Assembly (NCBI RefSeq): GCF_022565915.1
Contig: NZ_JAJOYX010000001.1
Location: 372,001-436,000, forward strand
Origin: Nesterenkonia sp. LB17
Lineage (GTDB): Bacteria; Actinomycetota; Actinomycetes; Actinomycetales; Micrococcaceae
Length of the DNA: 64,000 nucleotides
Direction of reading: 5' to 3'
The notes beneath the pieces are model-generated. The model did no database searches, was not told the DNA's origin, and saw nothing but the letters and a program-made list of their open reading frames with translations. This document shows positions 7,917 to 16,510 of the stretch, one piece after another. Made by a program: the position numbers and the translations under genes. The first letter of the stretch is position 1. The number at the start of each line of letters is the position of its first letter.

Positions 7917-8960
7917 TCAGTTCTGCAGCTGGTAGCCCTCGCGGGACAGGGTGAATCCATTGCCGGTCTCGGTGTTCCAACACTCGAAAGCTGCTTCGGA
8001 GGAGACGCAGGCGAACCTGCCGTTGCTGGCGGACTGGCCATACTGCAGGGTCGCCGAGTTGGCGCCCTCGGTGCTGCCACAGTCCAGCTGTGGGTCCTCA
8101 GACCCGACGGAGAGTCGCGCGGGTCCGTCACAGCCCTGGGGGGTGTCGAAGCTGTAGTCCAGGATGTTGCATTCAAGCTCGTCCTCGCCGATGGCGCAGT
8201 TGATGTTGCCCGAGGGTGCGGTGAACGCGGGAATGTCCTGGGCACCTTCGGGTGCTGGCCGTGCGGCCTGGGCGTCGTCGTCCGCAGCGTCGTCGTCCTC
8301 GGTGCCGTCGGCTTCAGCGTCGTCGTCCTGGGTGCCCTCGTCCGAGTCCTGGGCCCCCTCTTCGCCCGTGTCCGGGCCCTGGTCGGTCTGTTCCTCGGAG
8401 ATCGAGGTCTCGTCGGCCGGGTCCTCGTCGCCGCTGAAGACCCCGTTGAAGATCAGGAAGTAGGCGGCGACCACAGCGGCGGCAGCGACCAGGAGGATCA
8501 GCAAGATGATCGCGCAGGTGCCGCCGCCACGACGTCGCGGCTCCGGCTCGTGGTCAGCGTACGACAGCGGCGCGGCCGACGCCTCCCAGGGCGCTGGGCC
8601 GGTGGGGGCGGCGGGGTAGTAGCCAGGACGCGGCTGCGCCTGGGCGTGACTCCGGGCATGACCCTGGTCGTAGCTCTGGTCGTAGCTCTGGTCGTAGCTC
8701 TGGGGGTGATCCTCGCGCACGGCGGAGAACTCATCGGCCCCGGCGGAGCGTCGCACCAGGGCGGCGTCGACCGCTGGGTCGCCCAGCGCACCCAGCCACT
8801 GAAGCAGCTCGGGGTAGGTGTTGGGGTTCTCCGCGATCAGCGGACGCAGCTCGGGATGGTCACCGGCGAGCATCTGCAGCTGGACCTGGGGCGTGTTCGG
8901 ATCGGCCGCCCGCGCGGCCGGCCCGGTGGAGCTCTGCCCGTGGTGTGGTCCGTCAGTCAT
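7917..8960 (-). CDS. Membrane-anchored protein, paralogue of 5432-6796 product
   Basis: A 347-residue protein starting at ATG 8960, where GGAG lies 5 nt upstream; longer upstream starts lack an RBS. It has an N-terminal helical repeat (HPELRPLIAENPNTYPELL, then GDPAVDAALVRR) and a linker with three SYDQ units encoded by a 12-bp tandem repeat. A transmembrane segment (AIILLILLVAAAAVVAAYFL) and an acidic stalk follow. The C-terminal exported domain has APSGNINCAI and paired cysteines ending near AFECWNTETGNGFTL. Domain order and motifs match the protein at 5432-6796, so the pair arose by duplication. The PSGNIxC motif resembles actinobacterial secreted domains of unknown function. Confidence 0.8.
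   Translation of the reverse strand: MTDGPHHGQSSTGPAARAADPNTPQVQLQMLAGDHPELRPLIAENPNTYPELLQWLGALGDPAVDAALVRRSAGADEFSAVREDHPQSYDQSYDQSYDQGHARSHAQAQPRPGYYPAAPTGPAPWEASAAPLSYADHEPEPRRRGGGTCAIILLILLVAAAAVVAAYFLIFNGVFSGDEDPADETSISEEQTDQGPDTGEEGAQDSDEGTQDDDAEADGTEDDDAADDDAQAARPAPEGAQDIPAFTAPSGNINCAIGEDELECNILDYSFDTPQGCDGPARLSVGSEDPQLDCGSTEGANSATLQYGQSASNGRFACVSSEAAFECWNTETGNGFTLSREGYQLQN
8664..8699. repeat. 12-bp tandem repeat, three exact copies
   Basis: The unit CTGGTCGTAGCT is repeated three times in frame inside the membrane-protein gene and encodes Ser-Tyr-Asp-Gln units of the cytoplasmic linker. Exact DNA copies suggest recent slippage expansion. Confidence 0.9.
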
Positions 8961-9033
8961 GTGTTCTCCAGAGTCGAAGGTCCGCGTGCGGCATCTCTGG
9001 GACATCATGCCTGAACCGGGGCCACTTTTCAGG

Positions 9034-9645
9034 TCAGCTGACGGTCTGCTCCGCACTGATCTCGACGAAATACTGGTGCAGGCGGTGATCCGGAGTCAGT
9101 TCCGGATGGAAGCTCGCGGCCAGGATCCGTCCCTGCCGAACCGCCACCGGACGGTCCTGCCAGGAGGCGATGACCTCCACGTCGACGCCCAGGGACTCGA
9201 TGACCGGGGCCCGGATGAACACGGCCTCCAACGGGGTCGGGTCATCTCCGGGGAGCCCGGGCACCTGAAGCGGACCGATGAAGGATTCCAGCTGGCTGCC
9301 GTAGCCGTTGCGCCGCACCACGACGTCCAGGCCGCCGATGCGCTCGAAACCGTTGAGCGCCTCGGCGTCGAGGATCTGATCGGCCATCAGGATCATGCCG
9401 GCGCAGGTCCCGAACATCGCCATACCCTCGGCGTGCCGCTCCCGGATGGACTCCATGAGTCGCACCGGGGCGGCAAGCCGAGCCATGGTGGTGGATTCAC
9501 CACCGGGCACGATCAGCCCGTCCAAGCCCTGAAGCTCGGAGGGACGGCGCACGGTGGAGACCTCGGCCCCGGCGGCGCGCAGGGCGCGGGCATGCTCGGC
9601 CACGGCTCCCTGCAGCGCCAGGACCCCTATGCGGGGTGTGCTCAC
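9034..9645 (-). CDS. pdxT: Pyridoxal 5'-phosphate synthase glutaminase subunit PdxT
   Basis: A 203-residue class I glutamine amidotransferase that releases ammonia from glutamine for Pdx[14 protein letters not shown] is the family start, VPGGEST follows, FGTCAGMIL holds the catalytic cysteine near residue 82, and [11 protein letters not shown] supplies the histidine and glutamate of the triad. The GTG start at 9645 overlaps the TGA of pdxS (GTGA), so the two subunits are co-translated. The pair makes pyridoxal phosphate by the DXP-independent route from ribose 5-phosphate, glyceraldehyde 3-phosphate and glutamine. Length and motifs are normal. Confidence 0.97.
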   Translation of the reverse strand: MSTPRIGVLALQGAVAEHARALRAAGAEVSTVRRPSELQGLDGLIVPGGESTTMARLAAPVRLMESIRERHAEGMAMFGTCAGMILMADQILDAEALNGFERIGGLDVVVRRNGYGSQLESFIGPLQVPGLPGDDPTPLEAVFIRAPVIESLGVDVEVIASWQDRPVAVRQGRILAASFHPELTPDHRLHQYFVEISAEQTVS

Positions 9646-10553
9646 CAGCCGCGCTCGGCCAGCCGGTGAGGTGCCGGGAGGTCGGCGACGTTGATGCCGA
9701 CCATGGCTTCGCCCAGACCCTTGGAGGCCTCGGCGACCACGCCCGCGTCGTCGTAGTAGGTGGTGGCCTTGACGATGGCGGCTGCGCGCTCGGCGGGGTT
9801 GCCGGACTTGAAGATGCCCGAGCCCACGAACACGCCGTCGGCGCCCATCTGCATCATCATCGCGGCATCGGCGGGAGTGGCCACGCCGCCGGCGACGAAG
9901 AGGACCACGGGGAGGCGTCCTTCGCGAGCGATCTGCTTGACCAGCGCGTAGGGCGCCTGCAGCTCCTTCGCGGCCAGGTAGAGCTCATCCTCGGCCAGGG
10001 AGGTCAGCCGGGCGATCTCTCCGTTGATGGTGCGGATGTGCTTCATCGCCTCGGAGACGTCGCCGGTGCCGGCCTCGCCCTTGGAGCGGATCATCGAGGC
10101 GCCCTCGGTGATCCGGCGCAGCGCCTCACCGAGGTTGGTGGCGCCGCAGACGAAGGGCACCTTGAACTTGGACTTGTCGATGTGGTGGGTGAAGTCGGCA
10201 GGCGAGAGCACCTCGGACTCGTCGATGTAGTCGACCTTGAGGTGCTCGAGGATCTGCGCCTCGACGAAGTGACCGATCCGGGCCTTGGCCATCACGGGGA
10301 TGGAGACCTCGTCGATGATGCCGGTGATCAGGTCGGGGTCTGACATCCGGGCGACACCGCCGGTGGCGCGGATGTCGGCGGGCACACGCTCGAGGGCCAT
10401 GACGGCGACGGCACCGGCGTCTTCGGCGATGCGGGCCTGCTCGCGGGTGACCACGTCCATGATCACGCCGCCCTTGAGCATCTGGGCCAGTCCGGTGTTC
10501 ACCGCGGTCGCGCCGGTGGCGGCAGCAGTGTGTGAAGTGGACTCAGTGGTCAC
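9642..10553 (-). CDS. pdxS: Pyridoxal 5'-phosphate synthase lyase subunit PdxS
   Basis: A 303-residue (beta/alpha)8 synthase subunit. Conserved pieces include [14 protein letters not shown], the [16 protein letters not shown] stretch with the Schiff-base lysine, [12 protein letters not shown] and [14 protein letters not shown]. The best start is GTG 10553, where AGGAG lies about 6 nt upstream. A frame continuing to ATG 10619 would read through a long hairpin and add residues that are not typical of the family. It is the first gene of the two-gene pdxST operon. PdxS forms the dodecameric core on which PdxT docks. Confidence 0.97.
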   Translation of the reverse strand: MTTESTSHTAAATGATAVNTGLAQMLKGGVIMDVVTREQARIAEDAGAVAVMALERVPADIRATGGVARMSDPDLITGIIDEVSIPVMAKARIGHFVEAQILEHLKVDYIDESEVLSPADFTHHIDKSKFKVPFVCGATNLGEALRRITEGASMIRSKGEAGTGDVSEAMKHIRTINGEIARLTSLAEDELYLAAKELQAPYALVKQIAREGRLPVVLFVAGGVATPADAAMMMQMGADGVFVGSGIFKSGNPAERAAAIVKATTYYDDAGVVAEASKGLGEAMVGINVADLPAPHRLAERGW

Positions 10554-10585
10554 GGAGGTCTCCTGAAGGTTGGGTTGCTGCGATG

Positions 10586-10622
10586 ACAATGGGGAGTGAA
10601 CATCGCGTTCACTCCCCATTGT
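10586..10622. terminator. Perfect 15-bp hairpin between pspA and pdxS
   Basis: ACAATGGGGAGTGAA and its exact reverse complement are separated by 7 bases. It lies 44 bp after the pspA stop and 33 bp before the pdxS start, both genes on the minus strand. The stem strength suits a terminator of pspA, but no U-run follows it on that strand. It may instead be a leader structure of pdxST or a regulator site. Confidence 0.5.
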
Positions 10623-10665
10623 TTCATCACTTCAGCGGGACCGCCGAACCGACGTCATACTGCGC

Positions 10666-11472
10666 TCAGGCGCGGTCGCGTTCCTCAGCTTCGAGCTGCG
10701 CGGTGTAGTCCTCGGTGGCCTGGCCATCTGAGGACCCGGCGCCCAGGGCTGCCGGCGCGGAGCTGCCGGACTTCAGCGCCGCGAGCCGGGCGTCGACCTC
10801 GGCCTGCTCGCCGAGGTCCTCCAGGGATTCGAACTGCGCGTCCAGCGAGGAGGCGGCCAGCTCGTTCTGCCCGCGCACCTTGGCCTCTTCGCGGCGGATC
10901 TTCTCCTCGAAGCGTCCCACCTCGGAGGTCGGGTCCATCACGTCGATGGTCTTCACCGCGTCGTGGACCTGGGACTGGGCGTGCGCGGCGCGGGAACGGG
11001 CGATCAGCTCGTCACGCTTGCTCACCAGCTGCTGACGCTTGGTCTTCATCTGCTCGAGGCCGGTCTTGAGCCGGTCCACGATCTCGCGCTGGGAGGTGAT
11101 GGTCGGCTCGGCGGACTTCGCCGAGGACTCCGCCTCCATCTGACGCTGGATGGCGACCTTGGCCAGGTTGTCGAACTTCTGCGCGTTCTCGGTGTTGCCG
11201 CCGTCGCGGAACTCGTCGGCCTTGCGGGACGCGGCGAGTGCCTTCTGGCCCCAGGACCGTGAGTTCTCGAGATCCTCGCTGTAGTCGTCCTCCATCATGC
11301 GCAGGTTGCCGATGGTCTGGGCGATCGCCTCTTCGGCCTCTGCGATGTTGTTGGTGAAGTCTCGGACCATCTGGTCGAGCATCTTCTCCGGGTCCTCGGA
11401 GCGATCCAGCATGGCGTTGACGTTCGCGCGTACCAGCTGGGACATGCGACCTAAAATGGACTGCTTGCTCAC
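10666..11472 (-). CDS. pspA: PspA/IM30 (Vipp1) family membrane-stress protein
   Basis: A 268-residue mostly helical protein starting SKQSILGRMSQLVRANVNAM, with LDRSEDPEKMLDQMVRDF and long coiled coil to about residue 220. This is the PspA/IM30 fold that assembles on the inner membrane face and stabilises it under stress. Two in-frame GTG codons compete: AAAGG sits 8 nt before GTG 11472 but only 3 nt before GTG 11481, so I chose 11472. It follows, on the same strand, a gene for a membrane-tethered coiled-coil protein of the type often paired with PspA in actinobacteria, 123 bp away. Confidence 0.93.
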   Translation of the reverse strand: MSKQSILGRMSQLVRANVNAMLDRSEDPEKMLDQMVRDFTNNIAEAEEAIAQTIGNLRMMEDDYSEDLENSRSWGQKALAASRKADEFRDGGNTENAQKFDNLAKVAIQRQMEAESSAKSAEPTITSQREIVDRLKTGLEQMKTKRQQLVSKRDELIARSRAAHAQSQVHDAVKTIDVMDPTSEVGRFEEKIRREEAKVRGQNELAASSLDAQFESLEDLGEQAEVDARLAALKSGSSAPAALGAGSSDGQATEDYTAQLEAEERDRA

Positions 11473-11595
11473 AGTGTTCACCTTTCCTTGTGTATCAATG
11501 TCTATCGATTGCTCACGTTGTCGATACTAGTCACGGGTGCTGGTCACGGCCATGGCGCGGCTCCGGTGAAGACCCAGCTGCTCGATATTTCTGCG

Positions 11596-13095
11596 TCAGA
11601 ACATCCGCCGACGGCGCCCGAAGCCGCCCCCGCCCATGGGCCTGCGGCCGCCGGGGTAGCCGTAGCCGCCCGGCATGCCGAATCCGCCGAACCCGCCGCC
11701 GTAGCCTCCGCCGCCGCTGAGTGCATCCTCGGCCGATTCCTGTCGGGCGATCTGGGCTGCCTGCACGGCCAGCGTCTTGGCCTGGGTGGCCAGCTCCAGG
11801 GCCTTGGCAGGCTGGCCGTCTCCGATGGATTCGGCTTCGGCGAGGGTGCGTTCGGCCTCGGCCATCCGGGTCCTTGAGGTGGCGCCGCTGCGCTTGGAGC
11901 GCAGGTAGTCCCGGGAGGACTGCACCTGGTGCCGGGCGGTGAGGATCTCGGTCTGCAGCACTTCGCGGGCTCGCCGGTCCCTGGCCTGCTGGTCGCGGAC
12001 AGCGTTCAGCGGCTCGTCGAGCTCCCGGTGGGCGATCTCCAGTGAGTTCAGCAGCTCCAGCGGGTTGGTCTTCTCCCCGGAGTCCAGGGCGCGCCGGACC
12101 TGCTTGACCGCTGCCTCGGCGGCGGCGATGGGTCCGGCCAGCTCTGCCGACTGGCCCGCCTGCATGGTGGCGCGGGCCTGGGCGATGTCCTGCTCGGTCT
12201 GGTCCAGTCCGATGCCGAGATTCTGTTCGGCGCTGCGCAGCCGCAGCTGGGTCTCCTCGAGGGAGTCGATCAGCTTTCCGGCCTCCCCGGCGGCTTCTTC
12301 TCCAGCGTGGATCGCGACGACCGCGTCCGACGCCGCTGAGCCGGTGAGCGCCTTCTCGGCGTCATCGGCCGAGGTGTCAGCGTGCTGGAGGCTGCGAGCG
12401 GAGTGTGTCAGGGCTTCGGTGAAGGAGGTGAGCGCGTCGTCGTCGTATCTGGACTGCAGGTCGGGCAGGCGCTTCGCGGCCTGCTCACGGCGGCTGCGGA
12501 ACTCACCGATCCGGGTGCGCAGCTGGTCCAGAGCCGGGCGCGGGTCGAGTTCGAGGCTGCGCAGGGACTCGAAGTCCTGGCGGTGCGACTCGAGGGTCTC
12601 GTTGACCCGCTGGCAGTTGGCGATGACCTTGCGCAGCAGCTCGCGCGCCTGCTCCTCGTCCTCCGGCGGGTCGCGGTCGACCGTGTGCTGCATCCGGAAG
12701 GACTCCTGAAGGTGCTCCCGCGCCTCGTCCACGTCCTTCTGGAACGGGGCGACCTGCTCATCGCCGTAGGCGGCGCTGGCGAAGAGGATCTCCTGCTCGG
12801 AGGAGTTCACCGCGTTGTCCGCTGCGATCAGCAGGGAACCGGCTTCGCGGCGGAGCTCCTCGAGGCTCATCTTGGCCAGCCGACGCTCCTCCGCGGAGCC
12901 GGCTCGAGAGTTCTGGCCGCCGGAGAGCTGCTGGTTGTTCGCGAAGCCCTGGAGCCGGCGGTCCTGCTTCTTGCCGCCGGAGAGCCACACTGCACCGAGA
13001 CCGATCAGGCCAAGGATGACTGCACCGATCAGCAGCGGGCCGATGACGAACATCCCGAGGGTGATGGGCGGATTGAGGAGTACGTCGGGCACCAT
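11596..13095 (-). CDS. Membrane-anchored coiled-coil protein, like the C-terminal part of TPM-domain proteins
   Basis: This 499-residue protein starts with a membrane segment (MFVIGPLLIGAVILGLIGLG) and continues with about 400 residues of Glu/Gln/Arg/Ala-rich coiled coil. It ends in a glycine-rich basic tail (GGGYGGGFGGFGMPGG, then RRRRMF). In related actinobacteria the gene before pspA encodes a longer protein: signal peptide, extracytoplasmic TPM domain, membrane helix, coiled coil and Gly-rich tail. Here the TPM domain and signal peptide are absent, and the 366 bp upstream contain no frame that could encode them. The protein probably still works with PspA at the membrane. The family link rests on domain order and context. 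Confidence 0.72.
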   Translation of the reverse strand: MVPDVLLNPPITLGMFVIGPLLIGAVILGLIGLGAVWLSGGKKQDRRLQGFANNQQLSGGQNSRAGSAEERRLAKMSLEELRREAGSLLIAADNAVNSSEQEILFASAAYGDEQVAPFQKDVDEAREHLQESFRMQHTVDRDPPEDEEQARELLRKVIANCQRVNETLESHRQDFESLRSLELDPRPALDQLRTRIGEFRSRREQAAKRLPDLQSRYDDDALTSFTEALTHSARSLQHADTSADDAEKALTGSAASDAVVAIHAGEEAAGEAGKLIDSLEETQLRLRSAEQNLGIGLDQTEQDIAQARATMQAGQSAELAGPIAAAEAAVKQVRRALDSGEKTNPLELLNSLEIAHRELDEPLNAVRDQQARDRRAREVLQTEILTARHQVQSSRDYLRSKRSGATSRTRMAEAERTLAEAESIGDGQPAKALELATQAKTLAVQAAQIARQESAEDALSGGGGYGGGFGGFGMPGGYGYPGGRRPMGGGGFGRRRRMF

Positions 13096-13461
13096 GGGCC
13101 GAGTCTATAAGTGGCCTCAGACATCGTCTATCGGGGAACGGTCAGCTCGTCTGTGAGCGTAGGAGGCGGGGTCCGCAGGCCCGAATCCCGGCGTCCTGGC
13201 GTCCCAGAGGGCGGAGGTGGGCGGGCCGGCGGGGGTGCGGCGTGCGGATCGCGGGCTTCCGGGTGCGGGTCACCTCGAAAGTCCTTTCCGCCGCACGTCA
13301 GGCACTCGGCGTCTCCGGGAATCGTCCAGGAGGCGCCCAGGCCGTTATCGTCATCGATACAGGATGAGCGCTGACAATAGCAGTCGAGCCAGCGAGAGCA
13401 TGCGTGTCACGCTCCGGCCGCCACACTATTGCACCGCAAGACCACAAAGGCAGGTTCCACC
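13096..13461. other. 366-bp divergent intergenic region
   Basis: This GC-rich non-coding gap lies between the coiled-coil membrane-protein gene (minus) and the HtrA protease gene (plus). The promoters of both should be here. I see no strong hairpin, no repeat, and no open frame resembling a TPM domain. Confidence 0.5.
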
Positions 13462-15165
13462 ATGAGTTCAGATCCGCACAACGGCCCTCGCCGGGACGAC
13501 GTCGACCCTCCGGAGGATGCCACCGCGCGGATCGATCCTGTCTTCCCTGCGTCTGCTTCGGCTGGACCAGGGGAGCGGGATTCAGCGGAGCAGACTGCGC
13601 CCGGCCCGCAGACGGGTTCGGACGCGGGTTCGGGGGGACCGGCCGGGGTGGAGTCCTATTCCGCCGGATGGCCAGCCTCTCCCTCAGGCGCGCCGGGAGC
13701 CCAGCAGTCCCCCTCCGGGGAGGGCGGCTACGGTCAGGGCGGGCACAGCCAGGGCCCGTACGGCCAAGAGCAGTACAGCCAGAGCGCGTATCAGCAGGGT
13801 CCGTACGGCCAGGCCCAGTACGGCCAGGCCCAGTACGGCCAGGCCCAGTACGACCAGGACCCCTCCTATGCCGGGCAGGGCTATGACGCCTATGGCGGGT
13901 ACGGCTCCGGGGCTACCTTCGTTGATCCCAGCCAGCAGCCGCGCCCCAAGCGCACGGTGGGCGTCGGCGGCCTGGCGCTCGCGGTGCTGCTCGCCGGACT
14001 GCTCGGCGGCGGTATGGTGGCAGGCAGCCAGGCGGTGCTCGACGATGGGGGGATCAGCACCTCTTCGACCGGCGGGATCGAGATCAACAACCCCGACTCT
14101 GCCACCGTGGTCACCGCCGCGGCGGCGAAGGCCTCTCCTTCGGTGGTGACGTTGGCGGTCAGCGAAGGCGGACAGGGCGGATCGGGCTCGGGCATCATCC
14201 TCGATGAGGAAGGCCATGTGCTGACCAACACCCACGTGGTGACCCTCGGCGGAGCCGCTCCCGACCCCGACATCCAAGTCCGGATGAGCGACGGCTCGGT
14301 GTCCGACGCCACGCTGGTGGGCACCGACCCGCTGAGCGACCTCGCCGTCGTCCAGCTGGAGGACATCGAGGGGATCCAGCCCGCCGAGCTGGGCTCCTCC
14401 GGTGACCTCAACGTCGGGGACCAGTCGATCGCCATCGGCGCCCCGCTCGGCCTCTCCGGCACGGTCACCGACGGCATCGTCTCCACCCTGAACCGCACCA
14501 TCTCGGTCGCCTCCTCCGCGGTGGAGGACGAGGGTGCCGATGCCCCGGAGGCCCCTGAGGAGGGTGTCGAGGAGGACGGCTTCGAGTTCTACTTCCCGGA
14601 CATGGAAGGGTCCCCCACCCAGGGCTCGATCCATCTCAACGTGATCCAGACCGACGCCGCGATCAACCGCGGCAACTCCGGCGGCGCCCTGGTCGACGGG
14701 GAGGGCCGGGTGATCGGAGTCAACGTCGCCATCGCCTCCTCGGGCGGGGCGGCAGAGACCGACGCCGGATCCATCGGCGTGGGCTTCGCCGTGCCGATCG
14801 ACTATGCGCAGCGAGTCGCGCAGGAGCTGATCGACACCGGCGAGGTCTCGCACGGGCTGCTCGGGGTCACGGTCGCCGCCGCCGGTTCCCAGGAGGTTCC
14901 GGAGGAGGCCGAGCCAGGACTCGCTCCGGTGATGCCCGGCTTCACCGTCGGCGCGCTGATCGATGATGTTCCTGGCAACACCCCGGCCGCCGAGGCCGGC
15001 CTGGAGACCGGTGACATCATCACCGCGGTCAACGACCGGCGGATCGAAGACTCCCTCGCGCTGACCGCCACGATCCGTGAATACCCGGCCGGTGAGAGCG
15101 TGACGATCAGCTTCGTGCGGGACGGGCAGCAGGAAGAGGCAGAGGTGACCCTTGGCGCGACCTGA
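13462..15165 (+). CDS. HtrA/DegP-type trypsin-like serine protease with PDZ domain
   Basis: A 567-residue membrane-anchored protease. The first 150 residues are a Gly/Gln/Tyr-rich cytoplasmic region with QYGQA repeats. One membrane helix (GLALAVLLAGLLGGGMVAGS) follows, then the trypsin-like domain: His in VLTNTHVV (about residue 257), Asp in DPLSDLAVV (about 293) and Ser in INRGNSGGAL (about 406). A C-terminal PDZ domain includes AAEAGLETGDIITAVN. It should degrade or process misfolded exported proteins. I chose ATG 13462 because AGG lies 7 nt upstream; the frame is open further 5' without an RBS. Its 3' end overlaps the PIG-L gene by 14 nt. Confidence 0.94.
   Translation: MSSDPHNGPRRDDVDPPEDATARIDPVFPASASAGPGERDSAEQTAPGPQTGSDAGSGGPAGVESYSAGWPASPSGAPGAQQSPSGEGGYGQGGHSQGPYGQEQYSQSAYQQGPYGQAQYGQAQYGQAQYDQDPSYAGQGYDAYGGYGSGATFVDPSQQPRPKRTVGVGGLALAVLLAGLLGGGMVAGSQAVLDDGGISTSSTGGIEINNPDSATVVTAAAAKASPSVVTLAVSEGGQGGSGSGIILDEEGHVLTNTHVVTLGGAAPDPDIQVRMSDGSVSDATLVGTDPLSDLAVVQLEDIEGIQPAELGSSGDLNVGDQSIAIGAPLGLSGTVTDGIVSTLNRTISVASSAVEDEGADAPEAPEEGVEEDGFEFYFPDMEGSPTQGSIHLNVIQTDAAINRGNSGGALVDGEGRVIGVNVAIASSGGAAETDAGSIGVGFAVPIDYAQRVAQELIDTGEVSHGLLGVTVAAAGSQEVPEEAEPGLAPVMPGFTVGALIDDVPGNTPAAEAGLETGDIITAVNDRRIEDSLALTATIREYPAGESVTISFVRDGQQEEAEVTLGAT
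13804..13848. repeat. 15-bp tandem repeat, three exact copies
   Basis: The unit TACGGCCAGGCCCAG repeats three times in frame in the protease gene and encodes Tyr-Gly-Gln-Ala-Gln units of the cytoplasmic tail. Degenerate copies continue on both sides. Confidence 0.9.
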
Positions 15166-15952
15166 GTCTGACGTTCTCGCAGCCAGAGCCTCTGGCTCGG
15201 CGCTGACGACCCCCGCTCAGCTCGCTGCCGAGCACGACATCAGCCGGGTGCTGGCCTTCGGCGCCCATCCCGATGACATCGACTTCGGCGCGGCGGGCAG
15301 CATCGCAGCCTTCACCGCGGCGGGCGTGCAGGTGACCCTGTGCCTGCTCACCGCAGGCGATGCCGGCGGCTTCGAGCCCGGGCGTGACGGGGCCGAGATG
15401 GCCCGGGTGCGTGAGGCTGAACAGCGCCAGGCGGCCGCGGCGCTCGGGGTGGACGAGGTGATCCTGCTCGACGAGCGGGACGGCTTCGTCGCGCCCACTG
15501 CCGAGCTGGTCGGGAAGATCGTGCGGATCATGCGTCAGGTCAGGCCCGAAGTGGTCATCTCACCGCATCCGGAGCGCGCCTGGGACCGGCTGCAGAAGGC
15601 CCACCCTGATCATCTGGCCTGTGGTGAGGCGGTGGTTCGTGCCTCCTACCCGTATGTGGAGAACCCCTTCGCCTACCCGGAGCTCGCCGCCGCGGGCCTC
15701 GAGGCGTTCAAGATCCGGCATCTGCTGCTGACCACCGCCCCGCAGGAGCGGGTGAACCTCCGCCTCGACGTCACCGGCCAGGAGTCAGCGAAGATGACCG
15801 CGCTGCGGGCACACTTCAGTCAGCATCCCGACGCCGTGCGGATGGAGGACTTCGTGCTGGAGCAGATGCGCGAGATCCACGGTGCCGGCGGCTTCGCCGA
15901 GGAGTTCCACTGGGTCACGGTCAACGCGCCGGACACGATCAGCGGGTTCTGA
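15152..15952 (+). CDS. PIG-L/LmbE family zinc deacetylase
   Basis: A 266-residue N-acetylglucosaminyl-deacetylase-fold protein. AFGAHPDDIDFGAAG gives the first zinc ligands and the Asp base, and KAHPDHLACG supplies the later histidine. The start is an unusual TTG at 15152, supported by AGAGG 6 nt upstream and by a 14-nt overlap with the protease gene, so translation is probably coupled. Family members include MshB and Mca of mycothiol metabolism and deacetylases of small glycoconjugates. The sequence does not say which substrate is used here; the pairing with a surface protease may be only an operon convenience. Confidence 0.88.
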   Translation: MARPESDVLAARASGSALTTPAQLAAEHDISRVLAFGAHPDDIDFGAAGSIAAFTAAGVQVTLCLLTAGDAGGFEPGRDGAEMARVREAEQRQAAAALGVDEVILLDERDGFVAPTAELVGKIVRIMRQVRPEVVISPHPERAWDRLQKAHPDHLACGEAVVRASYPYVENPFAYPELAAAGLEAFKIRHLLLTTAPQERVNLRLDVTGQESAKMTALRAHFSQHPDAVRMEDFVLEQMREIHGAGGFAEEFHWVTVNAPDTISGF

Positions 15953-15973
15953 GGCCCAGCCGAGTTCTGCGGC

Positions 15974-16510
15974 TCAGGCGGGGGTGACCAGCACGCCGTC
16001 GGCGTCGGACCACAGGGTGGCTCCCGGCACGAAGGTGACGCCGCCGAACTGGACCGGCACGTCGACCTCGCCCAGCCCGTCCTTGACCGACTTCCGTGGG
16101 TTAGAGCCCAGCGCGCGCACCCCGAGATCCATCTCGGCCAGCTGCTCACGGTCCCTGACGGCGCCGTGGATGACCACTCCGGCCCAGCCGTTCTCGATCG
16201 CCGAGGCGGCGATCATATCCCCCAGCAGAGCCGAGTCGAGCGAGCCTGCACCGTCGACGACGAGCACAGCGCCGGCGCCGGGGGAGTTCAGCAGCTCTTT
16301 GACCAGGCCGTTGTCCCGGTGGCAGCTGATGGTCCGGATCGGGCCGGTGAAGCGGGCGCGGCCGCCGAGGTTCAGCAGCTGCAGCGAGAGCGACTGCAGA
16401 GACTCATCGGCGTCGTAGAGGTCGCAGGTCGCGAAGTCAGAGCCGGTGGGCTCAGGGCCTGCAGCAGGCTCAGGGTCGGTGCTGGGGGTGGGCACGGATT
16501 CTGCGCTCAT
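15974..16510 (-). CDS. rraA: RraA family protein (regulator of RNase E / HMG aldolase fold)
   Basis: A 178-residue protein with an acidic N-terminal extension of about 25 residues and then the RraA core: ATCDLYDAD, HRDNGLVKELL, GAVLVVDGAGSLDSALLGD, GVVIHGAVRDREQL and LGSNPRKSVKDGLG. In Escherichia coli RraA binds RNase E; many actinobacterial relatives instead have 4-hydroxy-4-methyl-2-oxoglutarate aldolase or oxaloacetate decarboxylase activity, and the GxxxD and R-D motifs for that are present. ATG 16510 overlaps the stop of the sigma/anti-sigma gene by one base (TGATG), so the two are co-transcribed, but no functional link is known. Confidence 0.9.
   Translation of the reverse strand: MSAESVPTPSTDPEPAAGPEPTGSDFATCDLYDADESLQSLSLQLLNLGGRARFTGPIRTISCHRDNGLVKELLNSPGAGAVLVVDGAGSLDSALLGDMIAASAIENGWAGVVIHGAVRDREQLAEMDLGVRALGSNPRKSVKDGLGEVDVPVQFGGVTFVPGATLWSDADGVLVTPA

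Noticed and set aside
13096-13461. A TPM-domain gene fragment upstream of the coiled-coil protein
   Set aside because: None of the frames in this gap shows a signal peptide or TPM-like sequence.
13804-13848. CRISPR-like repeats
   Set aside because: The repeats have no spacers and lie in frame within a coding region, so they are slippage-type repeats.
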